A stretch of 64,000 bases of DNA from positions 124,001-188,000 of the forward strand of contig CBDIDQ010000019.1 of the NCBI GenBank assembly GCA_965277695.1, in the 5' to 3' direction. Both the position numbers and the translations under genes were made by a program. The notes beneath the pieces are model-generated. The model was not told the origin of the DNA, searched no databases, and worked only from the letters and a program-made list of their open reading frames with translations. This document shows, one piece after another, positions 33,625 through 43,721 of the stretch; the first letter of the stretch is position 1, and every line of letters begins with the position of its first letter. The DNA comes from JABSOG01 sp965277695. GTDB taxonomy: Bacteria; Pseudomonadota; Gammaproteobacteria; Enterobacterales; Alteromonadaceae.

Positions 33625-36255
33625 TTATTCGTTATAAGAAGATAACCCACCTAAATCTTCAACCGAGAGGTTCCATAAGCTTTCGCAATAGGTGGCGTTG
33701 GCGCTGGCTTCGCTTGCTAAGGTGATGCCGAGAATACTGGCGAGTTTGCCGGAGGCGGTGGCGAGGTAATAATCTAGCTTCTGTTGGTCGCTGTCACCCC
33801 ATTTGTCGGCGTTAACTGTTTGATTCTGTTGCATTAGTGCTACGGCTTGGTCGTTGTGACCGAGTTCAAAATGGGCTCTGGCTTGGTAGCTTAATAATTG
33901 ATAATGACCGTTGGCATCGTCGGTGACGGCTAATGCAGCTGCCCAGTCTTGTTGGCGTATTAATACATCCATCATCGCCATTTGGTTATAAATTAATGTG
34001 ACCGGATTGTTCTCACCATCCAGTCGTGCCATTGATTGATTCAATACTGATTTGGCTTTTTCAAATCGCTCTAGCTCGGTATAACCCCAAGCTTGCAGTA
34101 AATAAGAATCAGCGGCATTTTGCGCATCAGGAAAAGGTAAATACGCTTCATGTACTTGGTCGAACAACACCACAGCTTGCTCTAGCTTGGCTTGCCCGCT
34201 GTTGCCAGTTTGGGCTAACCCTTGATCGAGGGTGGCAAAGGCCAGCAAGTATTGAGTGTTAGCCTGACGCCACGGGTCTTGCAGTTCAAATGCTAGTTTG
34301 GTCGCTTGTATCAGAAACTTCTCGGCTTTGTCGCCCATATGCAATTGAATATAAAAATAACCGAGATAGCTGAGGGTATCGATAAGCCCAGAGCTGTCAT
34401 CGAGTTGTTCAAATAGGCTGCTGGCTTTGGCCATGGCTTCTTGGCGAGTATTGAGTTCATAAATATAGTTGGTGCCAATCGCTAGGTAGGTTTTTGCTTG
34501 GCCATGTAAGTCATTGATTTTTTTATAATAAGATAGCGCTCGGTTGAGCTTTTGCTGATTGGCGGCCATATTGATGTCTGGATCGACCTCCAATCCGGTG
34601 TTCGCCGGGCTGCCGAGATAATAAAGGTTGTCTGCCAGCATATTTACATCAACAAAAGGTTGGCTAAGTTGTTCTGCTTCGGCCAGTAGGCGGTGACGCT
34701 CTTTGCTGTTGCCTTGGGCGTTACGCAGTGCGCTGATATTACGCAAAATATCGACTCGACGATAACGCAACTGTTGTTTGTCGGTGAGTGATAGGGCTTT
34801 GGTTAGCAGTTTTTCGGCTTCGTCTAGCTTATATTGCTGCCGCAACAGATCACCCAAAGAATTGAGCACAAAAGAATGAAAGTACGGGTCTTTATTGATT
34901 GCTGGGTGTTTGAGTACCTGACGATACTGCTTAACACTTTCTTGCCATTGACCGACCAAAGACAGGCTGTAAGCCAAATAAGCGGCTGCCGGATAATAAT
35001 CTGGGTCGTTTAATAACGCCGCTTCAAAATAGCGTTTGGCTAAAGGCGCACCTTTACCTTGCAACGCCTGCAATCCGTTAGCGAAATCTTGGCCCGCCTG
35101 TGGGTCTTTGGCTAGATGCCAGTGATTGCTACTTTTTTTAAAGGTGGGATCTAACTGATTGGCAATACGGCTAACCAGTGTTGGCACCGATGAAGGCAAG
35201 TTGGGATAGCTGATGCTGCTTTCATGACGAATGCCCAGTTTGTCGTGTAACTGATAATTGAATTTAAGGTTGCTACTGCCAGCGGATTCGGTGTCTTTTT
35301 CGATGGTGGCGCTGATCACCAAATCGGCTTTACTGGCGTTGAGAAATATCTGCACTTGTTCGCGCACGGTGCTGGGCAGCGGATACGACGGGGCTTTGCC
35401 CGCTTCACTGGTCCATAAGGTAATGTTTAAATCAGCCAACATTGATTGTACATGAGATGAAGGAATAACCTGCCAGCTGGTACTTTGGCGCAAACCAATG
35501 CCAAACATGTCAGATAGGCCCAATTCGAGCCATTGGTATTCGGCTAAACCGGTGGCGTTAATAAATGGCATCACCGCAATAGACAAAGGTTGTTTTACCT
35601 TCGCTCCTGCTTCGGTGGTCTGTGCGATTTCCTGAGTATTGTTTTGTGAGTGTTGCCAAACTGAGGCTAAACCAACCAGTATCACTAATCCGAGTATGAA
35701 GCCGACGGCTTTTAACCCGTATTGTGAGGTTTTGCTGGGTACTGGTGTCGCTGGTGTGATGACAGGGGCCGCTGTTGGTTCAGCGACTTCAGCCGAAGCG
35801 ACCTCTGAAATCATTAATTCAGCCGGTGGTGTGGGTTTAAAAATATCCTCAGGAGTGGGGATATCGTCAGCTGCAATGGGGGCTGTGGCGGTTTCATCTG
35901 CTTCAGCTGCGGCCTCTGCCGCTAGTGCGACATCATTGTCTTGCTCGGTGACCTCCCGGTAAATCCAGCAATAGCCTTTTTGTGGTACGGTATCGATAAA
36001 TACTGGATGTTGTGCTGAATCTTCGAGGTGTTTGCGTAGTTCGCGAATGCAGTGGACTAGGGAGTTTTCACGATATTCGCCATGTTGCCAAATATCATTG
36101 AGTAATTCTTCTTTGCTAACCACTTCTTGTTGATGAGATAACAAATACGCCAATACATCAGCAACTTTTCGGCGCAAGCGTTTGCTTTGTTGTGCACTGA
36201 TAAGCTCTCTGTTGTCGGTGTTGTAACGAAACTGGGCAAAACGATAAATGGTCAT
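33625..36255 (-). CDS. ToxR/CadC-like membrane transcriptional regulator with TPR sensor domain
   Basis: 876 aa. Residues about 1-100 form an OmpR-type winged helix (VLAYLLSHQQEVVSKEELLNDIW, VHCIRELRKHLEDSAQHPVFIDTVPQKGY). A low-complexity acidic/Ala-rich linker leads to one membrane segment (VGFILGLVILVGLASVW, about 180-197). The periplasmic part begins with a FlgO/TolB-like stretch (LSIAVMPFINATG) and continues as TPR repeats to the C-terminus. This is the CadC/ToxR plan: membrane-bound transcription factor with an external sensor. It is upstream of, and on the same strand as, the anthranilate cluster, separated by REP repeats; control of that cluster is a guess. Confidence 0.88.
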   Translation of the reverse strand: MTIYRFAQFRYNTDNRELISAQQSKRLRRKVADVLAYLLSHQQEVVSKEELLNDIWQHGEYRENSLVHCIRELRKHLEDSAQHPVFIDTVPQKGYCWIYREVTEQDNDVALAAEAAAEADETATAPIAADDIPTPEDIFKPTPPAELMISEVASAEVAEPTAAPVITPATPVPSKTSQYGLKAVGFILGLVILVGLASVWQHSQNNTQEIAQTTEAGAKVKQPLSIAVMPFINATGLAEYQWLELGLSDMFGIGLRQSTSWQVIPSSHVQSMLADLNITLWTSEAGKAPSYPLPSTVREQVQIFLNASKADLVISATIEKDTESAGSSNLKFNYQLHDKLGIRHESSISYPNLPSSVPTLVSRIANQLDPTFKKSSNHWHLAKDPQAGQDFANGLQALQGKGAPLAKRYFEAALLNDPDYYPAAAYLAYSLSLVGQWQESVKQYRQVLKHPAINKDPYFHSFVLNSLGDLLRQQYKLDEAEKLLTKALSLTDKQQLRYRRVDILRNISALRNAQGNSKERHRLLAEAEQLSQPFVDVNMLADNLYYLGSPANTGLEVDPDINMAANQQKLNRALSYYKKINDLHGQAKTYLAIGTNYIYELNTRQEAMAKASSLFEQLDDSSGLIDTLSYLGYFYIQLHMGDKAEKFLIQATKLAFELQDPWRQANTQYLLAFATLDQGLAQTGNSGQAKLEQAVVLFDQVHEAYLPFPDAQNAADSYLLQAWGYTELERFEKAKSVLNQSMARLDGENNPVTLIYNQMAMMDVLIRQQDWAAALAVTDDANGHYQLLSYQARAHFELGHNDQAVALMQQNQTVNADKWGDSDQQKLDYYLATASGKLASILGITLASEASANATYCESLWNLSVEDLGGLSSYNE

Positions 36256-36579
36256 AATCCGTTAAACTACTTCATTGGGTATTTTTGTTGCTAGTAGTCT
36301 ACTAAATTCTCGTCACCATGCAAGCAGTCGGTTAGATTAATTTTACCTGTTCCATCAGTTTTTGTTCTGTTCATGATGGATATCAAGTTATTGTGTACCT
36401 CAGTGTTATTTTTATAGGTCATTGAAAATGCTCAGAAAAGTTTAAAACCATCAATTTGGAATAAATAAGGGAAAATAAGATAACATAACATTTCATCATA
36501 ATATCAGGGTCCTGACATTGCTGACACCGGGAGATTTTAGCCATCATAGCGGCATCACAAATCAAGCGGACTAATCACT
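36256..36579. other. 324-bp divergent intergenic region
   Basis: It lies between the CadC-like regulator (minus) and the DsbD-like gene (plus) and must hold both promoters. I see no repeat or convincing promoter box. Confidence 0.5.
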
Positions 36580-37287
36580 ATGGAACACCTGCAAATCATG
36601 TTAACCGAACAACTAGCCACCTCCGGCTGGGCACTAGCTGTATTACTTGTTTATCTGGCGGGGGTATTGACTAGCGCTTCTCCTTGCGTCTATCCGATGA
36701 TCCCCGTCACCTTAGGATTATTTGGTATGGAAAACACCAGCAGCAAAAAAACCAGTTGGTATGGACCCTTTATTTTTGTCAGCGGATTGGCAATTGTCTA
36801 TGGCGGACTGGGCATTTTTGCTGCCCTGACTGGCAATTTCTTTGGTGAGATATCCACTCATCCCGCAGGCTACTTTTTAATGGCTAACTTTGCCTTTGTT
36901 TTTGCCGCCTGGATGCTCGATTGGATACGTCTACCGATACCGTCGATTGACGATTCAAAACTCAGTGCCATCACTAGCCCATTCTGGCGCTGGTTATTAA
37001 TGGGCGCAGCCTCAGGTTTGGTCGCAGCTCCTTGTACCGCACCCGTTTTAGCGATGTTGTTGATGTATGTATCGACCACCGGTGACCCGGTATTCGGTGG
37101 TGTATTGCTACTGGTTTTTGCCTACGGCCTCAGCACTTTATTACTGGTTATTGGCTTATCTTCTCGCTTATTGCAAAAACTACCACGCTCCGGGATGTGG
37201 ATGGTACGGATAAAACAAGCCATGGCGCTAGTCATGATTGCCAGCGGAGAGTATTTCTTGATGGAAGGAGGCAAACTGATGTTCTAG
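36580..37287 (+). CDS. DsbD/CcdA-like transmembrane thiol electron carrier
   Basis: 235 aa with six predicted membrane helices. The two membrane cysteines are in SASPCVYPMIPVTLG and VAAPCTAPVLAML, the pattern of the central domain of DsbD/CcdA, which moves electrons from cytoplasmic thioredoxin to periplasmic thiols. The N- and C-terminal thioredoxin-like domains of full DsbD are absent. Three thioredoxin-fold proteins follow on the same strand and are the likely partners. Confidence 0.9.
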   Translation: MEHLQIMLTEQLATSGWALAVLLVYLAGVLTSASPCVYPMIPVTLGLFGMENTSSKKTSWYGPFIFVSGLAIVYGGLGIFAALTGNFFGEISTHPAGYFLMANFAFVFAAWMLDWIRLPIPSIDDSKLSAITSPFWRWLLMGAASGLVAAPCTAPVLAMLLMYVSTTGDPVFGGVLLLVFAYGLSTLLLVIGLSSRLLQKLPRSGMWMVRIKQAMALVMIASGEYFLMEGGKLMF

Positions 37288-37499
37288 AAATCACTGGATA
37301 ACTCACTAGTAACCTATTGAAAATAAACGAAAATATTTATGTCACATATTATATCACTGAAATGTCATTGTCATATCATGGCTTAAAAAAGTGGCTTTGA
37401 CGACAATGGCAATACAAACACAGCGCAACGATTAATAACGAAACGATTAACCACGCAATTATTTATACAACCCTTAATACGGGGAACTGAGGAATTAAA

Positions 37500-38030
37500 A
37501 TGAGCACTTATACAACACAAGCAAAAACAGGTGGTAACAGATTAACCGCTAAGGTCGCAGGATTAATTTTAGGCGCAATGACCTTATGGTCTGGACTGGG
37601 CTGGGCAGGTACTCAAGTGGGTGATATGGCACCAGAATTCACCCTCACTAGCTTGTCTGGAGAGACTTTTTCATCGCAAAAACTCAAAGGTGACAAGGCG
37701 GTTTATTTGAAGTTTTGGGCAACTTGGTGTTCGTATTGTCAGGAGGAAATGCCTCACGCTCAAGAGACATTTGAGCACGCAAATGATGAGCTGCAAGTGA
37801 TCACTGTTAACGTTGGTTTTAATGATTCAATCAAACGGGTGAATCGTTATTTTGGCAAACACAAATATACCTTGCCAGTGGTCTTTGATGGTGAAGGTGA
37901 GATGTTTCGTCAGTTTGAACTTTATGGCACACCGGAACATATCCTGATTGATAAAGACGGTAAAATCATTCATCGCTCAGCTTTGTTGAACGATAAACTC
38001 ACCGACTTATTAGCCGCTTATAACCTATAA
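37500..38030 (+). CDS. TlpA/ResA-like periplasmic thioredoxin
   Basis: 176 aa. A signal segment (about 20-36, ending GLGWAG) precedes a redoxin domain (GDMAPEFTLTSLSGETF) with the active site WATWCSYCQEEMP (CSYC) and the cis-proline region YGTPEHILIDKDG. It probably receives electrons from the DsbD-like protein encoded 212 bp upstream and reduces an envelope target. Confidence 0.9.
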   Translation: MSTYTTQAKTGGNRLTAKVAGLILGAMTLWSGLGWAGTQVGDMAPEFTLTSLSGETFSSQKLKGDKAVYLKFWATWCSYCQEEMPHAQETFEHANDELQVITVNVGFNDSIKRVNRYFGKHKYTLPVVFDGEGEMFRQFELYGTPEHILIDKDGKIIHRSALLNDKLTDLLAAYNL

Positions 38031-38066
38031 CGACAACAGATAAAAGAGACAAAAGGAAAACAAATC

Positions 38067-38615
38067 ATGAAAACTTATCACCTATTATTAGCGGCTTCGC
38101 TGTTACCTAGTTTGGCTGTTGCCGGTGGTTCAACATCTAGTTTGGCGTCTTTTGGCCAACTGCAAACTCAGACCGAGACACTAAAAATATCGGCACAACA
38201 ACAAGCGGCGCTTAATCGCAACTATACCAACTTAGATGGTCACAACGTTAAATTGTTATCTAAAAGCAAACCTTACAGTTATGTCGTGGTGTTTGAGGCT
38301 TTTCAAAGTTGGGAAGGTGACGGCCCAGAAGAGCAAATTAAACAGTTGAAGACATTGAATGAGCATGTGCACATCTCGATGGTTCAACCGAATATGAATA
38401 TTAACCCATCGGTGTTGGCGGGCTGGCGCAAAGACTTCAGCTTGCAAGATACTAATGTATTACTGGACCCAGACAATAAACTGGTGAGTGCATTAGGTGC
38501 TTGGCAGACGCCGACGCACTTTTTGTTTGACTATAAAGGCAATTTACTCGGTAAAACCACTGGACAAGATAACAAACTGGTTGAGCTATTAAAGCTACGT
38601 TTGCAGGAGAAATAA
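38067..38615 (+). CDS. Thioredoxin-fold protein lacking active-site cysteines
   Basis: 182 aa with signal peptide (MKTYHLLLAASLLPSLAVAGG). The fold pattern is kept (YSYVVVFEAFQSWEGDGPEEQIKQL, ALGAWQTPTHFLFDYKGNLLG) but no cysteine occurs anywhere, so it cannot do thiol redox chemistry. It may be a chaperone-like or regulatory partner of its neighbours. It starts 36 bp after the TlpA-like gene and ends one base before the next start. Confidence 0.75.
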   Translation: MKTYHLLLAASLLPSLAVAGGSTSSLASFGQLQTQTETLKISAQQQAALNRNYTNLDGHNVKLLSKSKPYSYVVVFEAFQSWEGDGPEEQIKQLKTLNEHVHISMVQPNMNINPSVLAGWRKDFSLQDTNVLLDPDNKLVSALGAWQTPTHFLFDYKGNLLGKTTGQDNKLVELLKLRLQEK

Positions 38616-38616
38616 C

Positions 38617-39153
38617 ATGGGACATAAATTAACACTGACGAAAGTCGCTAAACTGGCAATGGTATGTGGTGTCGCTTGGTATTCATCAGTCGCCAGTGCA
38701 GCACAAATTGAAGCGCGAACAGGCAATGCGGCAGTTGGTGCTCCGGCAGCACCTTTTACTACCACTTTGCTCGATGGTAAAGAATGGCAGCTCAAAGAGA
38801 GCGGTGCAGCACAAGTGTTGGTATTTACCGACAGCCTGTGTCCTTATCGTCATTTACCGGGCTGTGAGAACACGCTAGAAAAGCTCAACGGTTTGTATCA
38901 GCAGTTTTCAGCCGATAGCCGCTGGTTGACGGTGGTAAAAGAATTCTACGTGACCAAGGAAGTGGTAGAGGATTATGTTCAGCGTTTTAATATTAAACAT
39001 CCTGCCACTTGGGATCAGGGCAATAATATTTTCAGCCATTATCAGGTGAAGAATATGCCTTATGTGGTGGTTGTGGATAAACAGGGCAATGTTGCCTGGC
39101 GTGGTGATCAGGTTGATGAGTCGTTGACGGCGACGCTGGAGGGGTTGAGGTAG
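38617..39153 (+). CDS. Redoxin-like protein with Cys-x7-Cys motif
   Basis: 178 aa with signal peptide ending SSVASAAQ. The thioredoxin/peroxiredoxin-like fold has GAPAAPFTTTLLDGKEW and, at the expected active-site position, LCPYRHLPGCENT, where two cysteines are seven residues apart. The cis-proline strand is VKNMPYVVVVDKQGNVAWRG. It is translationally close to the Cys-less neighbour (TAACATG). Exact activity unknown. Confidence 0.8.
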   Translation: MGHKLTLTKVAKLAMVCGVAWYSSVASAAQIEARTGNAAVGAPAAPFTTTLLDGKEWQLKESGAAQVLVFTDSLCPYRHLPGCENTLEKLNGLYQQFSADSRWLTVVKEFYVTKEVVEDYVQRFNIKHPATWDQGNNIFSHYQVKNMPYVVVVDKQGNVAWRGDQVDESLTATLEGLR

Positions 39154-39191
39154 AGGGATTGAGATTAGCGGCGGGTTGCTCCGCCGCGATT

Positions 39192-40142
39192 TTATCTGGC
39201 TAACTGAGCCTGTAACTTAACAATGAGTGTTAATTCGAGCCCGGTGATACGAGCAATAAATTCGGGTGTAGAGCCATCTTTGAGTAGATTGATTGCAACT
39301 TCCTCTTTACCTTTCTCAAGACCTTCTTCTGCTCCCATCGCCCTTAGTTTTTCTGCTATTGTCATAAACTCACCTCGTATCGGTTCAGGTAATCGCCAAC
39401 TTTCTTTCATAAAGTGTTCAACATTGGTCGCATTGCCAACTCCAAGCAAATAGTTTAATACCGTTCTGATAAATTTTAGCGCCAAATGATCCTCTAAGTC
39501 CATTGAATTTAAATCTTGCATCAGTTGGAGCAGGTAGCGGCCAATATTTCGGTCTCGACTGTGCTTTAACGCACTGGTCATTATGCCAAGCAACTGTTGC
39601 TGTTTTAATTTGTCGTCTTGAAGCTGATTGACATCAATAAGATGTACAGGATTTTCAAACATATTTTGCATAATATCCAGCGGATCATCGAAACAATCAC
39701 TTAGCTTCATGGAATATGGATAAGGGGTTTGTTTACCATGGTAAAAAACCAGTGCATAAACAGCGGGGAATGGATCTTTAGCCTGTTCTTTGGGGCGTTG
39801 TTTTAACAAGCTATACAGCATGTTAAATAGATAGTGATATACGCGAAAAGCCATAAATCGCTCAGGCGTCGACTGATGTTCAACTAGTAATACTACTTTT
39901 GCTGCGCCACTACCATTATTGCTTTCATTGGCTTCAATATAATCGCAGGAGAAAACTAAATCGCTGATAGTTTCTTGCAAGTCATCATCAATATAAGTGC
40001 TATTTTCAAGTTTGATCGCGTTAAAATTTAAGCCGTTGCGTATTTGCTCTGGTAGATGGTGTTGAAAAAATGCTTGAGAGATAGGCGCATTTTGCATGGA
40101 AGAGCGGAAAAATTTGTCATGCGGATTTGTCGGGTCAACCAT
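39192..40142 (-). CDS. Rpn-family recombination-promoting nuclease
   Basis: 316 aa. The N-terminal PHDKFFRSSMQNAPISQAFF, DLQETISDLVFSCDY and VVLLVEHQSTPERFMAFRVYHY match the Rpn/PF04754 family, a PD-(D/E)XK-type DNA endonuclease once annotated as transposase; the acidic residues in SDLVF and the E-H-Q motif fit the catalytic core. The C-terminus is helical. It stands alone between the thiol operon and the GH13 gene and may itself be mobile. Confidence 0.88.
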   Translation of the reverse strand: MVDPTNPHDKFFRSSMQNAPISQAFFQHHLPEQIRNGLNFNAIKLENSTYIDDDLQETISDLVFSCDYIEANESNNGSGAAKVVLLVEHQSTPERFMAFRVYHYLFNMLYSLLKQRPKEQAKDPFPAVYALVFYHGKQTPYPYSMKLSDCFDDPLDIMQNMFENPVHLIDVNQLQDDKLKQQQLLGIMTSALKHSRDRNIGRYLLQLMQDLNSMDLEDHLALKFIRTVLNYLLGVGNATNVEHFMKESWRLPEPIRGEFMTIAEKLRAMGAEEGLEKGKEEVAINLLKDGSTPEFIARITGLELTLIVKLQAQLAR

Positions 40143-40282
40143 GTTTGCTACGAGTTAATGGATACAATGCCGTATTATATCCATGCTGATCATGATATAC
40201 CAGCCATTGTTTATTATTAACATATAATTCTTGTCTAGTTTAAGATTTATGAGAATAAAGTATTAATATTGAGCTGGCAAAT

Positions 40283-42136
40283 TTAGTCCACCAAATAAAC
40301 CAAACTCCCCAAAGGGTCAACCGAGACGTTGACCCGACCAACCTCATCAATAACCTCCAAAGTCGCCGTTTGCCCATATAGCTGGTCAACAAGCGGATAA
40401 CTGCCATCAGCTAATTGCCATTGTTTGATCACCTCAGCTGGAATGGTTAAAACAAAACCATGACTTTGCTGGTCATCAAAATTAGTTACCACAATAAGTC
40501 TGTCATCATCTGACCAGCGGACAAATGAGAATATCTTGTCGGTATAACCCGTTGTGGATTGTCGGTTGATGGTGTGGATTTGTCGGTATTGCCCGGTTAG
40601 TGCTTTGCTGGTGGCGGAGAAACTGAGCAAGCGTTGGTAGAAATCGCGTAGGGACTTTTCGGCGGGTGTTGATAAACCGCCGTCAAATTGGCCGTGGTTC
40701 ATCCAGCGTTGATGGGCGGGCACACCGATATAGTCGAAAATGCTGGTGCGGCTTGGGTCGCCAAACCCGGGGTCGTTTGCGCCAGCTTCGCCGACATCCT
40801 GACCAAAATACAGCATGGTTGGGGACGTGCTGATAGTGGTTGAAACGACCATTGCAGGTTTGGCTTTATTGGCGTCAGCTGCAAAGTCCGGGCTGGCAAT
40901 ACGTTGCTCGTCATGGTTTTCTAAAAAGTGCAGCATGTGATGTTCGATGTCTGCCATGCCAGCTTGAATTGGCACTAGTGCGTCGGTGGCGCTTTTGCCT
41001 TGCATGATGGTTTTTAAGGTGTCGTAAAACTCCACTTTATCATAGAGATAGTCCATTTTTCCGAGGCGAATATAATCCCGGTAGAGTGTGGGGTTGTAGA
41101 CTTCGGCGAGTAAAAAGGCGTCAGGATTGACGGTTTTAATCGCTGAATTCATATAACTCCAAAACTCGACAGGCACCATTTCGGCCATGTCATAGCGAAA
41201 ACCATCAACGCCTTTGTCGAGCCAGTATAAGGCGATGTCACGAAACTTGTGCCATGAGCTAGGCACTGATTTGTCGCGCCAAAAAGCAGCATGTTGAGCG
41301 ATGCTTTTGTTCTCATAGCCTGATGGTAAAGCAGCGAAGTCGTAGCTGCCGTCGGGGCGGACACCAAAGTTGATTTTGACGGTCTCAAACCAGTCATTGA
41401 TGTCGGGTTGCGCTTTACGGCTGCCGTTGCCGGTCCATTTTGCCGGAGATTCGTTGAATTTGCCGTCGCTCATTGGGTGGTGCTCGCCATTTAGCGGTTT
41501 GCTAGTATCGGGAGCAAGAAAGTCTTCACCGGGTACATAATAAAAGTTGTTATCGCGTTGGTAGGCGACAGTAGTGTCATCGGTTGCGCCGAAGTCTTCG
41601 ATGCCTGCGGGTTTGCTGATGGAGTGATAACCCCGGGCAACGTGGTTGGGCACTATGTCGATGATCACTTTCATGCCGTGATTATGAGTGCGGGCGATTA
41701 GGGCTTCGAATTCGGCCAGTCGGTTGGCGGGGTTGACGGCTAAATCTGGGTTGACGTTGTAATAGTCTTTGACCGCATAGGGTGAGCCTGCACGACCTTT
41801 GACTACATCTGGATCGTCGTTGCTGATGCCTATATCAAGGTAATCATTGATCAGCGCGTGATGGGGAACGCCGGTATACCAAATATGGCTGACACCCAAG
41901 GTTTTAATGTCTTCGAGCGCGGTATCGGTGAAGTCGTTGAATTTGCCAACGCCATTTTCAGCGATGGTGCCCCAGGGTTTGTTAGTGGAATTTTGGTTGC
42001 CATACAAACGAGTGAAGACCTGATAAACCACCGGTTTGCCTGATTTCTCTACCATGATTTCAGCCGATTGATGAGTCGCACAGCCAGACAATGTTGCTGT
42101 CAATGCTCCCGCTAGTAATATGTCTGTTTTGGTCAA
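40283..42136 (-). CDS. GH13 alpha-amylase-family lipoprotein
   Basis: 617 aa with a lipoprotein signal (lipobox TLSGC at about 15-19). The GH13 conserved regions are present: DIVPNHV, GVDGFRYDMAEM (nucleophile Asp), LLAEVYNP (acid/base Glu) and FLENHDEQRI (transition-state Asp). It acts on alpha-glucans at the cell surface or periplasm. Two SLC45-like transporters lie upstream on the same strand, as expected for a maltodextrin-use locus. Specificity within GH13 is not assigned. Confidence 0.92.
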   Translation of the reverse strand: MTKTDILLAGALTATLSGCATHQSAEIMVEKSGKPVVYQVFTRLYGNQNSTNKPWGTIAENGVGKFNDFTDTALEDIKTLGVSHIWYTGVPHHALINDYLDIGISNDDPDVVKGRAGSPYAVKDYYNVNPDLAVNPANRLAEFEALIARTHNHGMKVIIDIVPNHVARGYHSISKPAGIEDFGATDDTTVAYQRDNNFYYVPGEDFLAPDTSKPLNGEHHPMSDGKFNESPAKWTGNGSRKAQPDINDWFETVKINFGVRPDGSYDFAALPSGYENKSIAQHAAFWRDKSVPSSWHKFRDIALYWLDKGVDGFRYDMAEMVPVEFWSYMNSAIKTVNPDAFLLAEVYNPTLYRDYIRLGKMDYLYDKVEFYDTLKTIMQGKSATDALVPIQAGMADIEHHMLHFLENHDEQRIASPDFAADANKAKPAMVVSTTISTSPTMLYFGQDVGEAGANDPGFGDPSRTSIFDYIGVPAHQRWMNHGQFDGGLSTPAEKSLRDFYQRLLSFSATSKALTGQYRQIHTINRQSTTGYTDKIFSFVRWSDDDRLIVVTNFDDQQSHGFVLTIPAEVIKQWQLADGSYPLVDQLYGQTATLEVIDEVGRVNVSVDPLGSLVYLVD

Positions 42137-42216
42137 CGTAGTGTCCTTTGTTTTTTCTTTTGATCTTGCTTTTCTCTGTGTTCTCTGTGGTGATAAAAAG
42201 AAAAGAACACAGTATG

Positions 42217-43710
42217 TTAAGGGGCGACATCAGCAGCGTCTTCTTTGACCATAAACCAAGCAATCGCCGATATTGCCAGTGCGGCGGCGCTAATTTGAAA
42301 CACCAATCCTTTGTCAGCGGCTTTGCTGATAAACAGGCCAATGCCCAAGCTCACCAATAATTGCGGTAATACTACCGAGAGGTTAAATAGGCCCATATAC
42401 ATGCCCATTTTGGTTTGTTCGACTTTTTCTGACATGATCGCAAACGGTAGGCTGATCACCGCAGCCCAGCCAATACCTAGAAAAGCCATTAAGCCGTAAA
42501 GCACAAATTTGTTGTCACCAAAGACCACCACGCCAGCATAACCGAGTGCCATAGTGCCGAGGCAAATCGCATGGGTTTTCACTCGGCCGAGTTTTTTGGC
42601 TACTGGTGCCAGCACTAAGGCAGGCAAAATGGCAGAAACGGCGCTTAAGACCAAAAAGCTGATGGAGATAATTCGGCCTAGTTCATCGTCTGCCATGCCG
42701 GGCATTTTGTCTTGCAGGTAGGCAAAGATAAATACGAACATGGTTTGAATGCCAATCCAACTGAATGAATGGGCGGCGAGGATTTTTTTAAATCCAACCA
42801 TTCCCGCGTCAGCTTTGTTCATGCCCGTTTCTTTAGCCGTCAGGGTTTTGAACATCAACCCGGCGGTAATTATCAGCGCGATGATTTCAGCCCAGTAATG
42901 GTCCGTTTTAATCCCGGATAATTGCAGTCCCATGGCGTAAATATCGTAGGCGATAAACCCCCACAGCGGTTGGATCACTTGCATGATTTTGATAAAGCCA
43001 AAGCTGTCTTGCGACACTTGATCTTCATCTGTGTTGGTCAGCGTCTCTGGTTCTTTGATAAATAATGGCGGAATAACTGAGAGTAAAAATACCAGTCCGA
43101 CAGAGAAATAAATCAGCGTGATATTACCCCAGATTGCGCCGATGGCATAAGCCAATACACCAAAAGTGCCAGAGATGGTTTGCATCCAGGTGTAACCTTT
43201 AGTGCGTTTGTCTCCTTGCGGGGTGACATCGGCAATAATGGTGCGGGTCGGGTTAAAGCTGATATTGATCGATAAATCAAGGGTTAAGGCGATGGCGATG
43301 GCGACACCAAGCAAACCTTCAAGCCCTAATGAAGCGGAAACCACGCCGATGTTGGGCAACGCCAATAACATCATGCTCGCCAGCACACCACCGATGAGAA
43401 TAAACGGTCGACGACGACCATTGAGCAACCACACTTTATCACTGATGATGCCAATGAATACTTGGCCGAGAATGCCAGCAATCGGCCCCGCTGCCCAAAC
43501 TAAGCCGACCTGATGGATATCGAGGCCATATTGGGTGGTTAATATCCAGCTCAGCGCTGAGATTTGCACCGATAAGGCAAAACCCATCGCGGTGGCTGGT
43601 AAACTCAATAAGACATAAAAGGCTTTGCTGAGGTTTTTTTGCATCGGCCGCATCGCAGGTGCTTGCTCAGGGTTCGTTGGCTGTATTTCAGATCCTGTGG
43701 TGACTGTCAT
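42217..43710 (-). CDS. MFS sugar transporter (SLC45/GPH-like), copy 2
   Basis: 497 aa, 12 helices. The loop NGRRRPFILIGG and DITPQGDKR-type region (ADVTPQGDKRTKGY) are typical of sucrose/maltose-type SLC45 transporters found in marine Alteromonadales. It starts 11 bp after the paralog at 43722-45323 ends, and precedes the GH13 gene, so it probably imports maltose or maltodextrin. Substrate inferred. Confidence 0.87.
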   Translation of the reverse strand: MTVTTGSEIQPTNPEQAPAMRPMQKNLSKAFYVLLSLPATAMGFALSVQISALSWILTTQYGLDIHQVGLVWAAGPIAGILGQVFIGIISDKVWLLNGRRRPFILIGGVLASMMLLALPNIGVVSASLGLEGLLGVAIAIALTLDLSINISFNPTRTIIADVTPQGDKRTKGYTWMQTISGTFGVLAYAIGAIWGNITLIYFSVGLVFLLSVIPPLFIKEPETLTNTDEDQVSQDSFGFIKIMQVIQPLWGFIAYDIYAMGLQLSGIKTDHYWAEIIALIITAGLMFKTLTAKETGMNKADAGMVGFKKILAAHSFSWIGIQTMFVFIFAYLQDKMPGMADDELGRIISISFLVLSAVSAILPALVLAPVAKKLGRVKTHAICLGTMALGYAGVVVFGDNKFVLYGLMAFLGIGWAAVISLPFAIMSEKVEQTKMGMYMGLFNLSVVLPQLLVSLGIGLFISKAADKGLVFQISAAALAISAIAWFMVKEDAADVAP

Positions 43711-43721
43711 TATCTTGCTGC

